The position numbers were made by a program, and so were the translations under genes. The notes under the pieces are model-generated. The model saw only the letters and a list, made by a program, of their open reading frames with translations. It searched no databases and had not been told where the DNA came from. Below, piece by piece: positions 34,511 through 45,626 of a DNA stretch of 61,059 bases; position 1 is the stretch's first letter; every line of letters starts with the position of its first letter. The DNA is from Candidatus Obscuribacterales bacterium (GTDB lineage Bacteria > Cyanobacteriota > Vampirovibrionia > Obscuribacterales > Obscuribacteraceae): positions 1 to 61,059 of the forward strand of contig JAIERK010000094.1 in the NCBI GenBank assembly GCA_019746975.1. Direction: 5' to 3'.

Positions 34511-35391
34511 TGTGATTACACGCGAAGCGCAGTCGCTGCGAGATTTCTGGATCGTTGTCAAATATCGAATTTCGGAAAACAGTCGAGTGGTTGCAAAACC
34601 TTTTCAACTCGAGATTTGTCAAAGTGAGGCAGAGAGCCGGATCCGAATGCTGTTTCGTAAATGGTTATTAGTGCTTCGACGGATAGAAAAGAAAACCTAC
34701 TCCTCGCGACGAAGGTCGATGTCGAGACTTCTCTGAAGTGGGTGAGCTCAGGAAGCGGCTTTTATGCGAATTGTGAAGATGACTTTTGTGAGTTATCGGG
34801 TCAATGGTGCGGCAATTTCTTGTCGATCCTCACCATCTTTCTTTGAAACCGACTGGCGAGAATGGCATTTCATAACGGTCTTGCCAGAAATACTCTATCG
34901 ATGGTCAGGTTGCTAACAGAAGACTTCGCAACCGTTTGTCAATTTACTTTGAGCACAGGAAAGAAATTTAGTCATTCAGTTTTGATATCTCCAGAAGTGA
35001 AGAGGTTTTCGGCAGTCTCGGTTGATGTCAACTCTCGCAAGAGCGGCTATTCATGCGGACTTCCGGCGACCTGGACGACAGTGATAATTCGAGGTTGCAA
35101 TCAGTTGACTGTGTCCCAGAATTTTCGATCATGTGTCTGGTAATTAGAGCATTTTGGTGGGTTTTGCTTTGATTTACCGGATTGTCTATTTTCGTAAAAA
35201 GCAGATATCAAGCGGGGTTCTGCGCATGTCAAGTTAGGTCTTTGGCTGTAAGATCCCAGTGTGTCGGAATCTGCGTCCAAGGGTAAAAGATTTTGGGCGC
35301 AGGAGAACACGTTGTTGTCCTTGAATCGCCGATGTGCGTTAATAGTAAATGGTTAATCTTTCTCTACTAGAAAGAAATAGGGGGAACCGTA
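34511..35391. other. Gap between pilin 2 and cpaB
   Basis: Nearly 900 bp without a gene that I can support. Short frames exist (for example 34661-34846 and 34862-35143) but none has a ribosome-binding site, family resemblance or consistent codon pattern. It should contain the promoter of the cpaB-tadC operon; a T-rich stretch precedes cpaB but no clear -10/-35 pair stands out. Confidence 0.4.
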
Positions 35392-36378
35392 ATGAACCCA
35401 TTACGAGCGTTATTCTTGAGTCTGTCCCGAATGCCTCCAGCACTAATGTTGCTGATCATCATCGGGTTGGCCGTCTTGGTAACAATGATGGTCACCGGTC
35501 GTATGTCTCAGCAAGAGCAAGAGTTGGAAGCTAAGAAGAAAGACTTAGAAGCCAAAATGAGCGCCAAAGGAAAGGTCGTGTATGCGATCAAAGATATTCC
35601 GGAAGGCCAAACAATTCCGAGTGATGCTCTCGAAGAAAAAGAGATCGAGCAATCGAAGATTCCTCAAGACGCATTGACCTCCGGCTCACTGGCCGCTGGT
35701 CGTGTGGCTAAGTATGGTATCTCGCAAGGCCAGATCGTATCCCAACACGATCTCGCGCCCCAAGGAATTTCACTTGGTTTTGAATCCAGACTTCGTGAAG
35801 GTATGCGCGCGGTGACATTTGCCGTCGACAACAACTCCGGAGTAGCTGGCTTCGTAACTCCTGAAAGCCGCGTGGATGCTTATGCCATGGTTGGCTCGGG
35901 AGCCGAGACAAAAGTTGCGCCAGTTTTGTCTGATGTCGAAGTGATTGCTGTTGGTCAGATGTACCAGAAGCAGCCCGGCGGCACAGCAGCAGTACCTGCT
36001 AACTCGGTCACAGTACTGGTATCTCCTGAAGATGCCGGCAAGCTTATTAAGTCAATCAGTGCTTCCAAGCTCTATTTGACACTGCGCAACGAGAAGGACC
36101 ATACACCGGTCGCTACGGTTGATGTGATTTCGCTCTTCGCGAAAGCACCGGAGAAGCAAGCTGACGATCTGTCCGCTCTGCCTCCTCCGTCGGCACTGCC
36201 GCCTCCGCCAGTTCCCGGCGCTCCTGACGGAGAGCTTCCGTCGCTTCCAGGTGGAGGAGATGCAGGTGGAGGACTTGGTGGAGAACTTCCATCAGCAGCG
36301 CCACCGCCGCCACCGCTACACGAAATAGAAATTTGGTCTGGCAGCAAGAAAGATGTTCTCTCGGTTCCAAAAAGCTAG
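35392..36378 (+). CDS. cpaB: Flp pilus assembly protein CpaB/RcpC
   Basis: 328 residues. One N-terminal membrane helix (about 16-38, ALMLLIIIGLAVLVTMMV), a short coiled coil (QQEQELEAKKKDLEAK), then a SAF domain (VYAIKDIPEGQTIPSDALEE) and the RcpC core (MRAVTFAVDNNSGVAGFVTP). The last 80 residues are Pro/Gly-rich (LPPPSALPPPPVPGAPDG), probably a flexible extension. CpaB sits in the periplasm and supports the pilus secretin; no secretin gene is in this window. Start preceded by AGGGGGAA. Confidence 0.93.
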   Translation: MNPLRALFLSLSRMPPALMLLIIIGLAVLVTMMVTGRMSQQEQELEAKKKDLEAKMSAKGKVVYAIKDIPEGQTIPSDALEEKEIEQSKIPQDALTSGSLAAGRVAKYGISQGQIVSQHDLAPQGISLGFESRLREGMRAVTFAVDNNSGVAGFVTPESRVDAYAMVGSGAETKVAPVLSDVEVIAVGQMYQKQPGGTAAVPANSVTVLVSPEDAGKLIKSISASKLYLTLRNEKDHTPVATVDVISLFAKAPEKQADDLSALPPPSALPPPPVPGAPDGELPSLPGGGDAGGGLGGELPSAAPPPPPLHEIEIWSGSKKDVLSVPKS

Positions 36379-36465
36379 AAGTTAAGTAGGAAACGGTGAA
36401 CAATCGCCTTTTGGTGGGTACAACACTACAAGGGCTGTCGGCAATGGGGGAGAACGCTTAAAGTC

Positions 36466-37647
36466 ATGAAACTAACCACACTTCTTGTCTGTGACGCCGG
36501 TTTGGATAAGAGACAAACCATAGAGGATCTGATCCACAGCCAACCGTCGCTTGCTCTGGTGAGCACGGTATCAGGCAGTATGGCTCGAGAGCAGATCGGT
36601 AGCTTACACCCGAAGTTGGTGTGGATTGAATTGAGCCCCGCCCCTGTTCGCGGACTCTCACTGCTAGCAGAATTGCGGGAGACTTTCCCTCAACTCTACT
36701 TCTTCGTGAGTTATGAAGTTCCGGACCCCGAGTTGATCCGCACCGCGTATCGGCTCGGGGCGTCCGACTTCCTGGACGCAGAACGCTGGCGGACAGACCT
36801 TCCCGCCGCCGTACAAAGTATTCAACTCAAGCACCAGTCCGAGTCGGTCTCGACAGCGGCTGGTAAAGTGGTCGCCATCTTTAGCCCCACGGGTGGCATT
36901 GGCGCCACCACGATAGTCACCAATCTGGCTGGCTATCTCGGCAAGTATGGTGAGACTTGTATCGTCGACCTTGATCTTCAGTTCGGCATGGTTTCCCACT
37001 ATCTCAACCTGGAGCCTTCCTTCAGCTTGAGCACCATCGACTTTTCGCACACCAACTTTGATGCCACGTATCTTCGCAACCTGATGACCAGATACGATGA
37101 CAAATTGAGTATCCTGGCAGCACCGCCAGAGCTTGAGGACATCGGCGATATCTATGCCGCTCAGGTTCAGGAGATTCTGTACACGTCTAAGCAAGAATTC
37201 CGTTTTACCGTAGTTGACCTCCCGAAGAACCTTCTCGACGAGCGGGCAATTGCGACTCTCGACCTTGCTGACCACGTCCTGGTCATCACGGAATATAACT
37301 GGGCAGCAATCCTGAACGCCAGAAAGTGTCTGGACACCTTCAAGGCTCACTACAACCAGGAGAAGTTGTTGTTGACAGTGAACAGGTCGGAGTGGCTACC
37401 TCAAGACGTACTGTCTGAGTGTCGCGCCAACCTTAACTACCCCGTATTTCATGAAATACCCAACGACACAAAGACCGCCAAGTGGGTCAATAACCAGGGC
37501 CAAATTGCACCCGGTCACACAGCGTTGGGCAAATCATTAGATTCCCTGGCTCGCCGACTAGCCGGTGGAGAGCAGCTTCTCATCACTGACCAGAAGAAAG
37601 AGAAGAAAGCCGCTTTCAGCCTCCCGGCCATGTTCGGAAAACGTTAG
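36466..37647 (+). CDS. tadZ: Flp pilus localisation ATPase TadZ/CpaE
   Basis: 393 residues. Residues 1-120 form a receiver-like domain (LLVCDAGLDKRQTIEDLI) without the usual phosphorylation pocket. A ParA/MinD-like ATPase domain follows, with an atypical P-loop SPTGGIGATT (about 142-151) that lacks the canonical lysine, then IVDLDLQFG and VVDLPKNLLD. TadZ proteins position the pilus machine and often have such degenerate Walker motifs. The gene lies 87 bp after cpaB and 17 bp before tadA. Confidence 0.9.
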   Translation: MKLTTLLVCDAGLDKRQTIEDLIHSQPSLALVSTVSGSMAREQIGSLHPKLVWIELSPAPVRGLSLLAELRETFPQLYFFVSYEVPDPELIRTAYRLGASDFLDAERWRTDLPAAVQSIQLKHQSESVSTAAGKVVAIFSPTGGIGATTIVTNLAGYLGKYGETCIVDLDLQFGMVSHYLNLEPSFSLSTIDFSHTNFDATYLRNLMTRYDDKLSILAAPPELEDIGDIYAAQVQEILYTSKQEFRFTVVDLPKNLLDERAIATLDLADHVLVITEYNWAAILNARKCLDTFKAHYNQEKLLLTVNRSEWLPQDVLSECRANLNYPVFHEIPNDTKTAKWVNNQGQIAPGHTALGKSLDSLARRLAGGEQLLITDQKKEKKAAFSLPAMFGKR

Positions 37648-37664
37648 TTACAAGGTGGTGCTAA

Positions 37665-39290
<1,626 letters not shown>

Positions 39291-39366
39291 AACCGTTATA
39301 TATTATATACATATATAGTGGTAGTGGAATTCAGGTAATGCTTCGCTAGTTCGAGGAACGCTACAT

Positions 39367-40296
39367 ATGGACGTTGGAATGATGACTTTCCTCTCGGCTC
39401 TCACCATAGGGCTGATCGGGATGGCACTCCTCAGAAGCGGTCACGCTGATGAGCTCTCGCGTCTGTACAAACACAAGCGAAAAATGGCGGAGAAGAACCA
39501 GGAGGACACCGAAGAGGATATCTTCGTTCAGCAGAAGACTGGCTATCTTGCGACTTTGCTTGCGCTCGCCGGATTAGAATCAAAATACGATCAAATGAAG
39601 TCGACCTGGATCATGTGTTCGGTCGGTGGTGGTCTGCTGATCGGAGTCTTTATGGCATTCAGCGTCCCAGAACTGGCGATTGTCGGTTTCATCCTCGGGC
39701 TCCCGTTAGGAGCAGCTGGCTTTGTTTTCTACCTCTCGCAGGTTGCGAAACGAAGACAGGAGAGAATGACAGAACAATTGCCTCAAGTATTAGAAACTAT
39801 GGTAAGCGCTCTGAGAGCTGGTTCTCCAGTTCTCGAGTGCTTTAAGGTTATTGCGGATACTTCGCCCGATCCGATCAGGGGCGAGTTCAAGCGTGGACTG
39901 ATTTCATTGCAACTTGGAAAACCATTCCGCGATACGCTCAAAGAAATGTGCCATCGAATCAAAGCTCCAGACTTCGCGCTCCTGACTCAAGCTGTGTTCA
40001 TCAGTCAGGAGGTTGGCGGTAACCTCGCAGATGTAGTGTCTGTTATTGCAGAAGCTATCCGTGAAAGATTCAAGCTTCGCGACTTCCTCGCTGCGTTGAC
40101 GTCACAAGGTAAAGCTACAGCCATGTTCATCGGCTGTCTCCCGTACGGGATTACTTTGATCACGTACTGCGCCACGCCTGGGTATATCATTCCGTTCTTG
40201 AATCACCCAATTGCTAGAATAATCCTCCTCCTCCTGGTTCTCTGGGAAGCGATTGGATTCTGGATTCTCGTTAAAATGACGACGTTTGAGGTCTAA
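39367..40296 (+). CDS. tadB: Flp pilus inner-membrane platform protein TadB
   Basis: 309 residues with an N-terminal helix, two central helices (about 80-130) and two at the C-terminus; the T2SSF domain spans about 150-285 (LPQVLETMVSALRAGSPVLE, SQEVGGNLADVVSVIAEAIR ERF). Partner of TadC in the pilus base. GAGGA is 8 bases upstream of the ATG. The short tadA-tadB gap (39291-39366) contains an AT-only run (TATATATTATATACATATAT) that could be a promoter or spacer. Confidence 0.93.
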   Translation: MDVGMMTFLSALTIGLIGMALLRSGHADELSRLYKHKRKMAEKNQEDTEEDIFVQQKTGYLATLLALAGLESKYDQMKSTWIMCSVGGGLLIGVFMAFSVPELAIVGFILGLPLGAAGFVFYLSQVAKRRQERMTEQLPQVLETMVSALRAGSPVLECFKVIADTSPDPIRGEFKRGLISLQLGKPFRDTLKEMCHRIKAPDFALLTQAVFISQEVGGNLADVVSVIAEAIRERFKLRDFLAALTSQGKATAMFIGCLPYGITLITYCATPGYIIPFLNHPIARIILLLLVLWEAIGFWILVKMTTFEV

Positions 40297-40299
40297 TCC

Positions 40300-41232
40300 A
40301 TGAATAACACGATGGTCGCACTACTCACATTCTGCGTCTGTTTGGCAGCAGGTTTGCTGTTTCTCAGACCGGTGATGGGTATCTATGTTGACTCTTATGC
40401 CGTTCGCGTTAGACCTCGAAAAGAGAACGACGAGAGTGCCGCTGAGAAGCCGAAAGATTCGATTCTGTTGACACTAGCCCGAACACTGGGCGAATTGCTG
40501 CTCTCTGTTATGCCGGCTCTCGCCGACAAAAGATCGGTTGAGCTTCTCACACAAGCTAACTACCGTACCCCACAGCATCTTGCGATCTACATAGGTATCC
40601 GTGCGATGGTGTCTGGGAGCGTGTTGTTTCTCGGTCTCATGATGGCAGCCAGCAACCCGATCAACTTGATCCTTTCTATTCCAGCTGCAGTTCTTGGATG
40701 GCTCATTCCGAACTTCTTCTTGTCCGGACGTGCGAAGAAGAGACAAACGCAGATTACGAGAGAGTTGCCAATCATCATCGACTTGATGATCGTCTGTGCA
40801 CAAGCCGGTCTTGGTATGCTTCAAGGTATCGATAAGATCTCGAAGGAAGTCGAGAGTTCTTGCCCGATTTTGTCAGTCGAGCTCAAGCAGCTCATCAACG
40901 ACGTAAAAATATTTGCCAAATCAGTGCCATTTGCCCTTCGCGAAATGGGCGAACGCTGCGGAGTAGACGAATTGATCAACATGGCTGCTGCCTTGATCGC
41001 TGCTGAAGCGAAGGGTGCCGACATTAGCTATCCGTTGCAACAACAGGCTGAAGCCCTGAGAGACCGTCTCAAGAGAAAGAAAGAAGAAGAAGCAGGTAAA
41101 GTACCGGTCAAAATGGTTCCGGTCATCATGATCTTCATCATGCCTTTGATCCTTGCACCAATGCTAGGGCCCGCCGTAGTTACGATCGTTACGGCGATTG
41201 GACCGATCATGCAGAGCAGTAGTATGAGATAG
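40300..41232 (+). CDS. tadC: Flp pilus inner-membrane platform protein TadC
   Basis: 310 residues, homologous in layout to TadB: helices near 5-22, 100-145 and 270-305 and a T2SSF domain with RELPIIIDLMIVCAQAGLGM and ALREMGERCGVDELINMAAA. A charged KRKKEEEAGKVPVKMVPVII turn precedes the C-terminal helix pair. It begins 4 bp after the tadB stop with GAGG 9 bases upstream, so translation is tightly coupled. Confidence 0.93.
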   Translation: MNNTMVALLTFCVCLAAGLLFLRPVMGIYVDSYAVRVRPRKENDESAAEKPKDSILLTLARTLGELLLSVMPALADKRSVELLTQANYRTPQHLAIYIGIRAMVSGSVLFLGLMMAASNPINLILSIPAAVLGWLIPNFFLSGRAKKRQTQITRELPIIIDLMIVCAQAGLGMLQGIDKISKEVESSCPILSVELKQLINDVKIFAKSVPFALREMGERCGVDELINMAAALIAAEAKGADISYPLQQQAEALRDRLKRKKEEEAGKVPVKMVPVIMIFIMPLILAPMLGPAVVTIVTAIGPIMQSSSMR

Positions 41233-41244
41233 GCGATTAGCCGA

Positions 41245-41631
41245 ATGTCAGTTAAAGACGGTTCTAAGCGGGTTTTTCACTTCGTGAACAAGACCCGTGG
41301 TACCAGTATTGCTGATAATGCCACCATTGCAAGTTCATTTTTCTCGCGACTGAAAGGTCTGCTTGGTACCACCGAGTTGAAGACTGGCTCTGGGCTTTTC
41401 ATCACGCCATGTTCGAGCATTCACATGTTCGGAATGAACTACGCTATTGATGCCATTTTTGTCGATAAGAAGTTAGTTGTGGTCGGCGTACTGCATTCAA
41501 TTGCTCCTGGAAGAATGTCTCGTGTCTATGGTCGAGCACAATCCTGTCTGGAGCTGCCTGCAGGACGAGCATTGGAAACCAAAACCGAAGTAGGCGATCA
41601 GCTTGAATACACCAGCAATGGTGACGAGTAA
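41245..41631 (+). CDS. DUF192-domain protein
   Basis: 128 residues, almost entirely one DUF192 domain: TSIADNATIASSFFSRLKGL LG, then LFITPCSSIHMFGMNYAIDA IFVDKKLVVVGV and LELPAGRA. DUF192 proteins are commonly found beside pilus or secretion genes but their function is unknown. No signal peptide is present here, although many family members have one. It starts 13 bp after tadC and is probably part of the same transcript. Confidence 0.9.
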   Translation: MSVKDGSKRVFHFVNKTRGTSIADNATIASSFFSRLKGLLGTTELKTGSGLFITPCSSIHMFGMNYAIDAIFVDKKLVVVGVLHSIAPGRMSRVYGRAQSCLELPAGRALETKTEVGDQLEYTSNGDE

Positions 41632-41858
41632 CTGAATCGGTTCCAATCATCGTAAGTCTTTCCAATCGCGGTGGACGACAGCTGCCGTCCCGGTTTCCTT
41701 TGGAATCAGCTGAATCGAGCAATCAATTTCATCCCAAGTAAATCGTGAAGAATAAGAATTAGTGCTGGCTCGCGTAAAAATGCGACGATTGGTGTTGTGA
41801 CAATCTGATAGCATTAGGGAGTTTCAAGTTAGAAACCTGCCTTTTTTTGGAAGGAAAT

Positions 41859-42239
41859 ATGTTACACACCATTCAAACCGACAACGCTCCTAAAGCTATT
41901 GGTCCGTACTCACAAGCCGTCAAGGCTAATGGATTTGTTTTCGTCTCTGGTCAGATCCCAATCGATCCTTCCACGGGACAACTTATTCAGGGAACCGCAT
42001 CAGAACTGACTCGGCAAGTCATGCGCAATCTTACTAACATCATCGAGACAGCTGGCTCTTCCCTGGACAATGTAGTGAAAACGACCATTTATCTCAAAGA
42101 CCTTTCCGATTTTGAAGAGGTCAACGCCGCATATTCCGAGTTCTTTCCGAACCACAAACCCGCTCGCGCGACGGTTGAGGTGGCGAGACTGCCGAAAGAT
42201 GCGAAAGTCGAGATAGACGCAATCGCGGTTTGTTCATAA
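41859..42239 (+). CDS. ridA: RidA-family enamine/imine deaminase
   Basis: 126 residues with the full RidA signature: APKAIGPYSQAVKANGFVFV SGQIPIDP, TRQVMRNLTNIIETAGSSLD and the catalytic Arg in ARATVEVARLPKDAKVEIDA IAV. RidA trimers hydrolyse reactive enamines and imines such as 2-aminoacrylate in the cytosol. GGAAGGAAAT before ATG 41859 decides the start. It sits inside the Tad gene cluster without an obvious functional link. Confidence 0.97.
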   Translation: MLHTIQTDNAPKAIGPYSQAVKANGFVFVSGQIPIDPSTGQLIQGTASELTRQVMRNLTNIIETAGSSLDNVVKTTIYLKDLSDFEEVNAAYSEFFPNHKPARATVEVARLPKDAKVEIDAIAVCS

Positions 42240-42257
42240 ATAGAAGTGAATTGACGA

Positions 42258-42842
42258 ATGCTCGCAATCAATCAAATAGTCATCCTTATTGTCACTAGTG
42301 TTTGCGCTGTCATCGACATGCGCACCTCAAAAATCTTCAACGTAGTCACCTTCCCGGCAGCAGCAATTGGTATCATCGCCAATTTTGTTTTTGGCGGCTG
42401 GCAGGCGGGAGTGATGGCGATTGTCGGTTGGTTCCTTGCGTGCTTCGTCATGATCTTTCCCGACCGCAAAAAGAAGATGGCGTTTGGCGATGCAAAACTA
42501 ATGGCAGCGATCGGCGCATTCATCGGTCCTGGAGGAATGCTGCTGACCTTCTTTTACTTCTCGCTCTGTTATGGTGCGGTAGCGGCCGCGAAGTTCTGCA
42601 TGTGGTTTCCCTGGAAGCAGTTCTTCACGGTTTTCAAAGTGCTTGGCGTGGAAAACGCTGGTATGGCGCAGAATTCAATCGATACGGCCAATGTAAGTCA
42701 GGCTCTCAAGTCGCCGATTCCCCTTGGTCCTATCATCGCGATTGGCATGCTTCTCGGCATGTTGCTTGAGCAGCAAACGCTAGCTTTCCTGGGCTTCAAG
42801 ACCAGCGAGGTGGGCGGCTTCCCTCTTTTCTTGCGGTTCTGA
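42258..42842 (+). CDS. tadV: A24-family prepilin peptidase (TadV/CpaA)
   Basis: 194 residues, six or so membrane helices. The two catalytic aspartates are visible in VCAVIDMRTSKIFN (about residue 19) and in MAFGDAKLMAAIGA (about residue 77, GxxD-type). The N-terminal methyltransferase domain of PilD is absent, as usual for TadV. It should process the two Flp pilins. The gene starts 18 bp after ridA. The C-terminal 60 residues include a loop and a final helix (IPLGPIIAIGMLLGMLLEQ). Confidence 0.93.
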   Translation: MLAINQIVILIVTSVCAVIDMRTSKIFNVVTFPAAAIGIIANFVFGGWQAGVMAIVGWFLACFVMIFPDRKKKMAFGDAKLMAAIGAFIGPGGMLLTFFYFSLCYGAVAAAKFCMWFPWKQFFTVFKVLGVENAGMAQNSIDTANVSQALKSPIPLGPIIAIGMLLGMLLEQQTLAFLGFKTSEVGGFPLFLRF

Positions 42843-42961
42843 CCGCGATAACCTAAACCCTTTCCTGGTCGATCACAGCGGTCGTGTTGTTCATCGATCG
42901 GGGGCGTTCGCCGAGGGCGCGCAGGACATTTTTGTCCAATAGAGTAAAGCAGAGGTCCGTC

Positions 42962-43131
42962 GAAGGACTCGTCGAAACGAATTAAATGCGCGTCGACGTC
43001 GAAGGAATAGATCAAAGAGGCATTTCTCTGAAGGAATTACAGCAGAGTCGAAACGCGCCGTCGAAGGACTAGGCTGGTGCTTATTGCGGAAGGAATGAAA
43101 GTAGATCGGAAATACGCCCGCGCGAAGGAAT
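42962..43131. repeat. Six irregularly spaced GAAGGA(A/C)T motifs
   Basis: GAAGGACT or GAAGGAAT occurs at 42962, 43001, 43030, 43063, 43089 and 43124, spaced 26-39 bases, usually preceded by CG or TC. GTCGAAACG also recurs (42971, 43048). The array fills the 339-bp gap between the prepilin peptidase and a convergent gene. No reading frame accounts for it. Confidence 0.5.
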
Positions 43132-43181
43132 AGTCGGAGGACCGAGAACCTCCATTCTCAAGTCTTGCAATAAGGATCTGT

Positions 43182-43922
43182 TTAGAATCCCGAAGTATCG
43201 TAACCGCCCCGATCTCTGCGATTGTCGCGATCGGGTCCTCTATCGGTCGAGCCCGGTGTCAACGGTGTTCTAAACCGACCGAATTCGTCGATGTTGCCGA
43301 GCGGAGCTTGAGGCTCGTCGTTGGTGTTGGTGTCGGGAATGTAGACTTCGCCTGGAGATCTGCCACCAGGATTGATACCTACGGTAGGTTGCAGAGCCCA
43401 GACGGTGCCGCCGCCGGACGAGCCGGAATTGCTCCATTCTGTACCCTTGCAGAATTCGTCTCCGCCCCATGCTGCAGGCATACGGCTGCCGTGACCGGTC
43501 GTAAGACCCTGGCGTCTGCCGCCATTGATGCCTCTTTCGATTCTGTGGCTTGCGTCGAAGCCTTCGAATGGAGGCTTGCCATTGGAGCCTTCGTCTCCGT
43601 AAATTTGATTCTTCATGCCGCCAGCTTGATTGACGAAGCTATCCATCCTCGTATCCGGCAGACCATTTCGTCCAAGTGGTCCATAAATTCCAGCCAGACC
43701 GCCCAGACCGGTCATTTTGACGAGGGGCAGTTGCTGGTTGCGGGTGAAACCATTGCTGCCACCACTCAAAGTCTGGCGGTTGGTCTTTTGTGTACTGCTC
43801 TTAAACTTACCTTTCACCGCCTGCGAATTGGCATAGCCGGTGCTAGCCAGAGCAGGTGGCGCAATTGTTGCGGCTACTAACGCTAGTAAGGATAGTGTGA
43901 GGGCTGTCTTCTTGATGATCAT
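43182..43922 (-). CDS. Secreted hypothetical protein, Gly/Asn-rich
   Basis: 246 residues with a signal peptide (TALTLSLLALVAATIAPPAL, cleavage after ALA). The mature protein is polar, rich in Gly, Asn, Arg and Pro, without a recognisable domain, and ends in a charged tail (STDRGPDRDNRRDRGGYDTS). Last of three same-strand genes for secreted proteins next to the Tad locus, so a role as pilus-associated or matrix protein is possible but unproven. Confidence 0.7.
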   Translation of the reverse strand: MIIKKTALTLSLLALVAATIAPPALASTGYANSQAVKGKFKSSTQKTNRQTLSGGSNGFTRNQQLPLVKMTGLGGLAGIYGPLGRNGLPDTRMDSFVNQAGGMKNQIYGDEGSNGKPPFEGFDASHRIERGINGGRRQGLTTGHGSRMPAAWGGDEFCKGTEWSNSGSSGGGTVWALQPTVGINPGGRSPGEVYIPDTNTNDEPQAPLGNIDEFGRFRTPLTPGSTDRGPDRDNRRDRGGYDTSGF

Positions 43923-43952
43923 GTCTCTTTCCTTAGAATGGATAATCCCGGT

Positions 43953-44615
43953 TTAGTAGTTTGGGTTGTTCTGTTGATCAGGTGCGCTACCTGTTGTTTG
44001 CTCAGGCATGGTACCGACACTGGAGGGCGGCAAAAACTGCTGGAGTGCGTTAAGCTGTTGGGCTGGATTGGAATCCTGCGTCTCTTCTGATGAAGGGGTC
44101 GAGTTGAATCGCCGTAATTCGTCTGAAGGCGGGCTACCAGTGTCGCCTTCCGGTGCTTCCATTCCGAAGGGATTGACGGAATTGAAGTCCTTGCTGGTGT
44201 TGTAGGCCGGATTGTCCGACTTCTGTAGCTTGGGAGCGTAAGCGTGATCGATGTAGCGCTCGAGCTCTTCGGGTGTGACATCGTTGGCTTTGAACGAATC
44301 AGGATTCATGTAGGTGTACGCATCTTTGTTATAGAAGCGGTTGGTTGAGTTGACACCAAGAGCGGCACTACTGTTGGCAAACTCACTCTTCAGGAGTTTG
44401 TGATGGTAGGTGTGCTCATGAAAGTCTTCGGCTTTCGCGGCGAAGGGATTGGTCGGTCTCTTATGATCCGGTCGATCGATAAAGGACTTGTCGTATCCCC
44501 AATAATTGGTGTCCTCTGCTTCCTGCGCCGACACGCTTACTGGAGAGCCGAGCGAACCAATCAGCAGGCACGCTAGCGCTGTGAGCGTAAGTCTGGTTGA
44601 ACCAATCATCGCCAC
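43953..44615 (-). CDS. Secreted hypothetical protein, Pro/Ser/Gln-rich
   Basis: 220 residues from a GTG at 44615 (GGAG 8 bases upstream; ATG 44609 is the alternative). Signal peptide with hydrophobic LTLTALACLLIGSLGSPVSV, cleavage after SAQ or VSA. The mature part contains His/Tyr clusters (HEHTYHHKL) and a Pro/Gln-rich C-terminus (QQLNALQQFLPPSS). No domain recognised. It lies 30 bp before the third gene of the group and 16 bp after the first. Confidence 0.68.
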   Translation of the reverse strand: MAMIGSTRLTLTALACLLIGSLGSPVSVSAQEAEDTNYWGYDKSFIDRPDHKRPTNPFAAKAEDFHEHTYHHKLLKSEFANSSAALGVNSTNRFYNKDAYTYMNPDSFKANDVTPEELERYIDHAYAPKLQKSDNPAYNTSKDFNSVNPFGMEAPEGDTGSPPSDELRRFNSTPSSEETQDSNPAQQLNALQQFLPPSSVGTMPEQTTGSAPDQQNNPNY

Positions 44616-44631
44616 GATCCGAGCTCCTTCC

Positions 44632-45207
44632 TTACGGATCAACCGTGTTGATATCCACAGAACCAGTTGATGTCGGTTGGAGGAACCAACCTCTTGTGAA
44701 TAGCGTACTGGCAGTACCTGCGTATGCGCCTGCGCCACCCTGGAAGCCGTAGGTGAATCTGCCCGATGGGACACCGGTCTGGTCGAAGCTGTTGGTGCTC
44801 AAAATATTGTTGCGGGTCGTCTCGAACAACCCTTGATTCTGGCGTGGATGAGTGACTCGAGAATTGCCTTGAAACTTGGTATTGGTTGTCTTCGAATCGC
44901 GACCCGACTGCTTGCCGGTGTCTCCTTGCGAGTTAGCGTACGAGCCGCCGGTCACTCCGGACCCTCTAGATTGCGCTCCGCCAGCAGTGTTGAAGGCGGC
45001 GGTGTTGTTGTCGGCGGGTAGGCTGAAGCCGAATGTGCCGCCTGTGTTGCCAGAGGATGCTGCTGTGTTGAACGAACCGGTCGGCCCGTTGCTTCCCATC
45101 TGGATGTTGGCTCCGTTGAGGAATTCTTCTGCAAATGCAGCGTTGGCACTTGAAAGAACTACTCCGAAAGCGAGAAAAACAGACAATGATTTAGTTGCTC
45201 GTTTCAT
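44632..45207 (-). CDS. Secreted hypothetical protein, Gly/Asn/Thr-rich
   Basis: 191 residues from ATG 45207. Signal peptide SLSVFLAFGVVLSSANAAFA with cleavage after AFA. The mature chain is rich in Gly, Asn, Thr and Ser (GSNGPTGSFNTAASSGNTGG), followed by an aromatic C-terminus (RFTYGFQGGAGAYAG). First gene of the three-gene group. The composition fits a secreted structural or adhesive protein. The 45208-45626 gap upstream, shared with tsaD, shows no further gene. Confidence 0.68.
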   Translation of the reverse strand: MKRATKSLSVFLAFGVVLSSANAAFAEEFLNGANIQMGSNGPTGSFNTAASSGNTGGTFGFSLPADNNTAAFNTAGGAQSRGSGVTGGSYANSQGDTGKQSGRDSKTTNTKFQGNSRVTHPRQNQGLFETTRNNILSTNSFDQTGVPSGRFTYGFQGGAGAYAGTASTLFTRGWFLQPTSTGSVDINTVDP

Positions 45208-45626
45208 ATGCAGATTAATACCCAAGCTGGTACAGGACGGTGACAATCGGTTTTTTTGTTGAAGTAGTAATGTCGAGCGATTAGCTCTGGACCCGAGGTA
45301 AATGAGAAGGGATGAGTCGGGCTTTTATTTTGATTAGTGAATAGTACTCATAATAAATAAGCTTGTCAATAGGACCTGGCGCCCGTTTGAGGTTAATTTA
45401 TGGGGCTCCGCGCGTTGTTCGATTCTTCGAAAACGTGCTTGGAGAGAGCCGTTTCGACAAGACTTGTTCGGAGTATACATCGCTCTTAATCGTAAGTCCA
45501 GGTATAATTCTATTCGTCAAACGAGTCTGCAAGCGCCAATCGGCGTTCACTACGCTATCCGAGTGTTTGAAGATTCTCATTCTCAGCCCATCTCGGGCTT
45601 TTGGTACGGCGCAATATCTCAAGTTT

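Noticed and set aside
34862..35143. 93-residue plus-strand frame before cpaB
   Set aside because: No ribosome-binding site, unremarkable composition and no recognisable family.
36664..37350. 228-residue minus-strand frame opposite tadZ
   Set aside because: Antisense to a conserved gene, no ribosome-binding site and no family match.
43308..43880. 190-residue plus-strand frame opposite the secreted protein gene
   Set aside because: Antisense shadow: the minus strand has a signal peptide, ribosome-binding site and operon context; the plus frame has none.
45363..45626. Upstream extension of tsaD
   Set aside because: TsaD proteins begin with the MALILGLETSCDE segment at 45627; the extension is not conserved.
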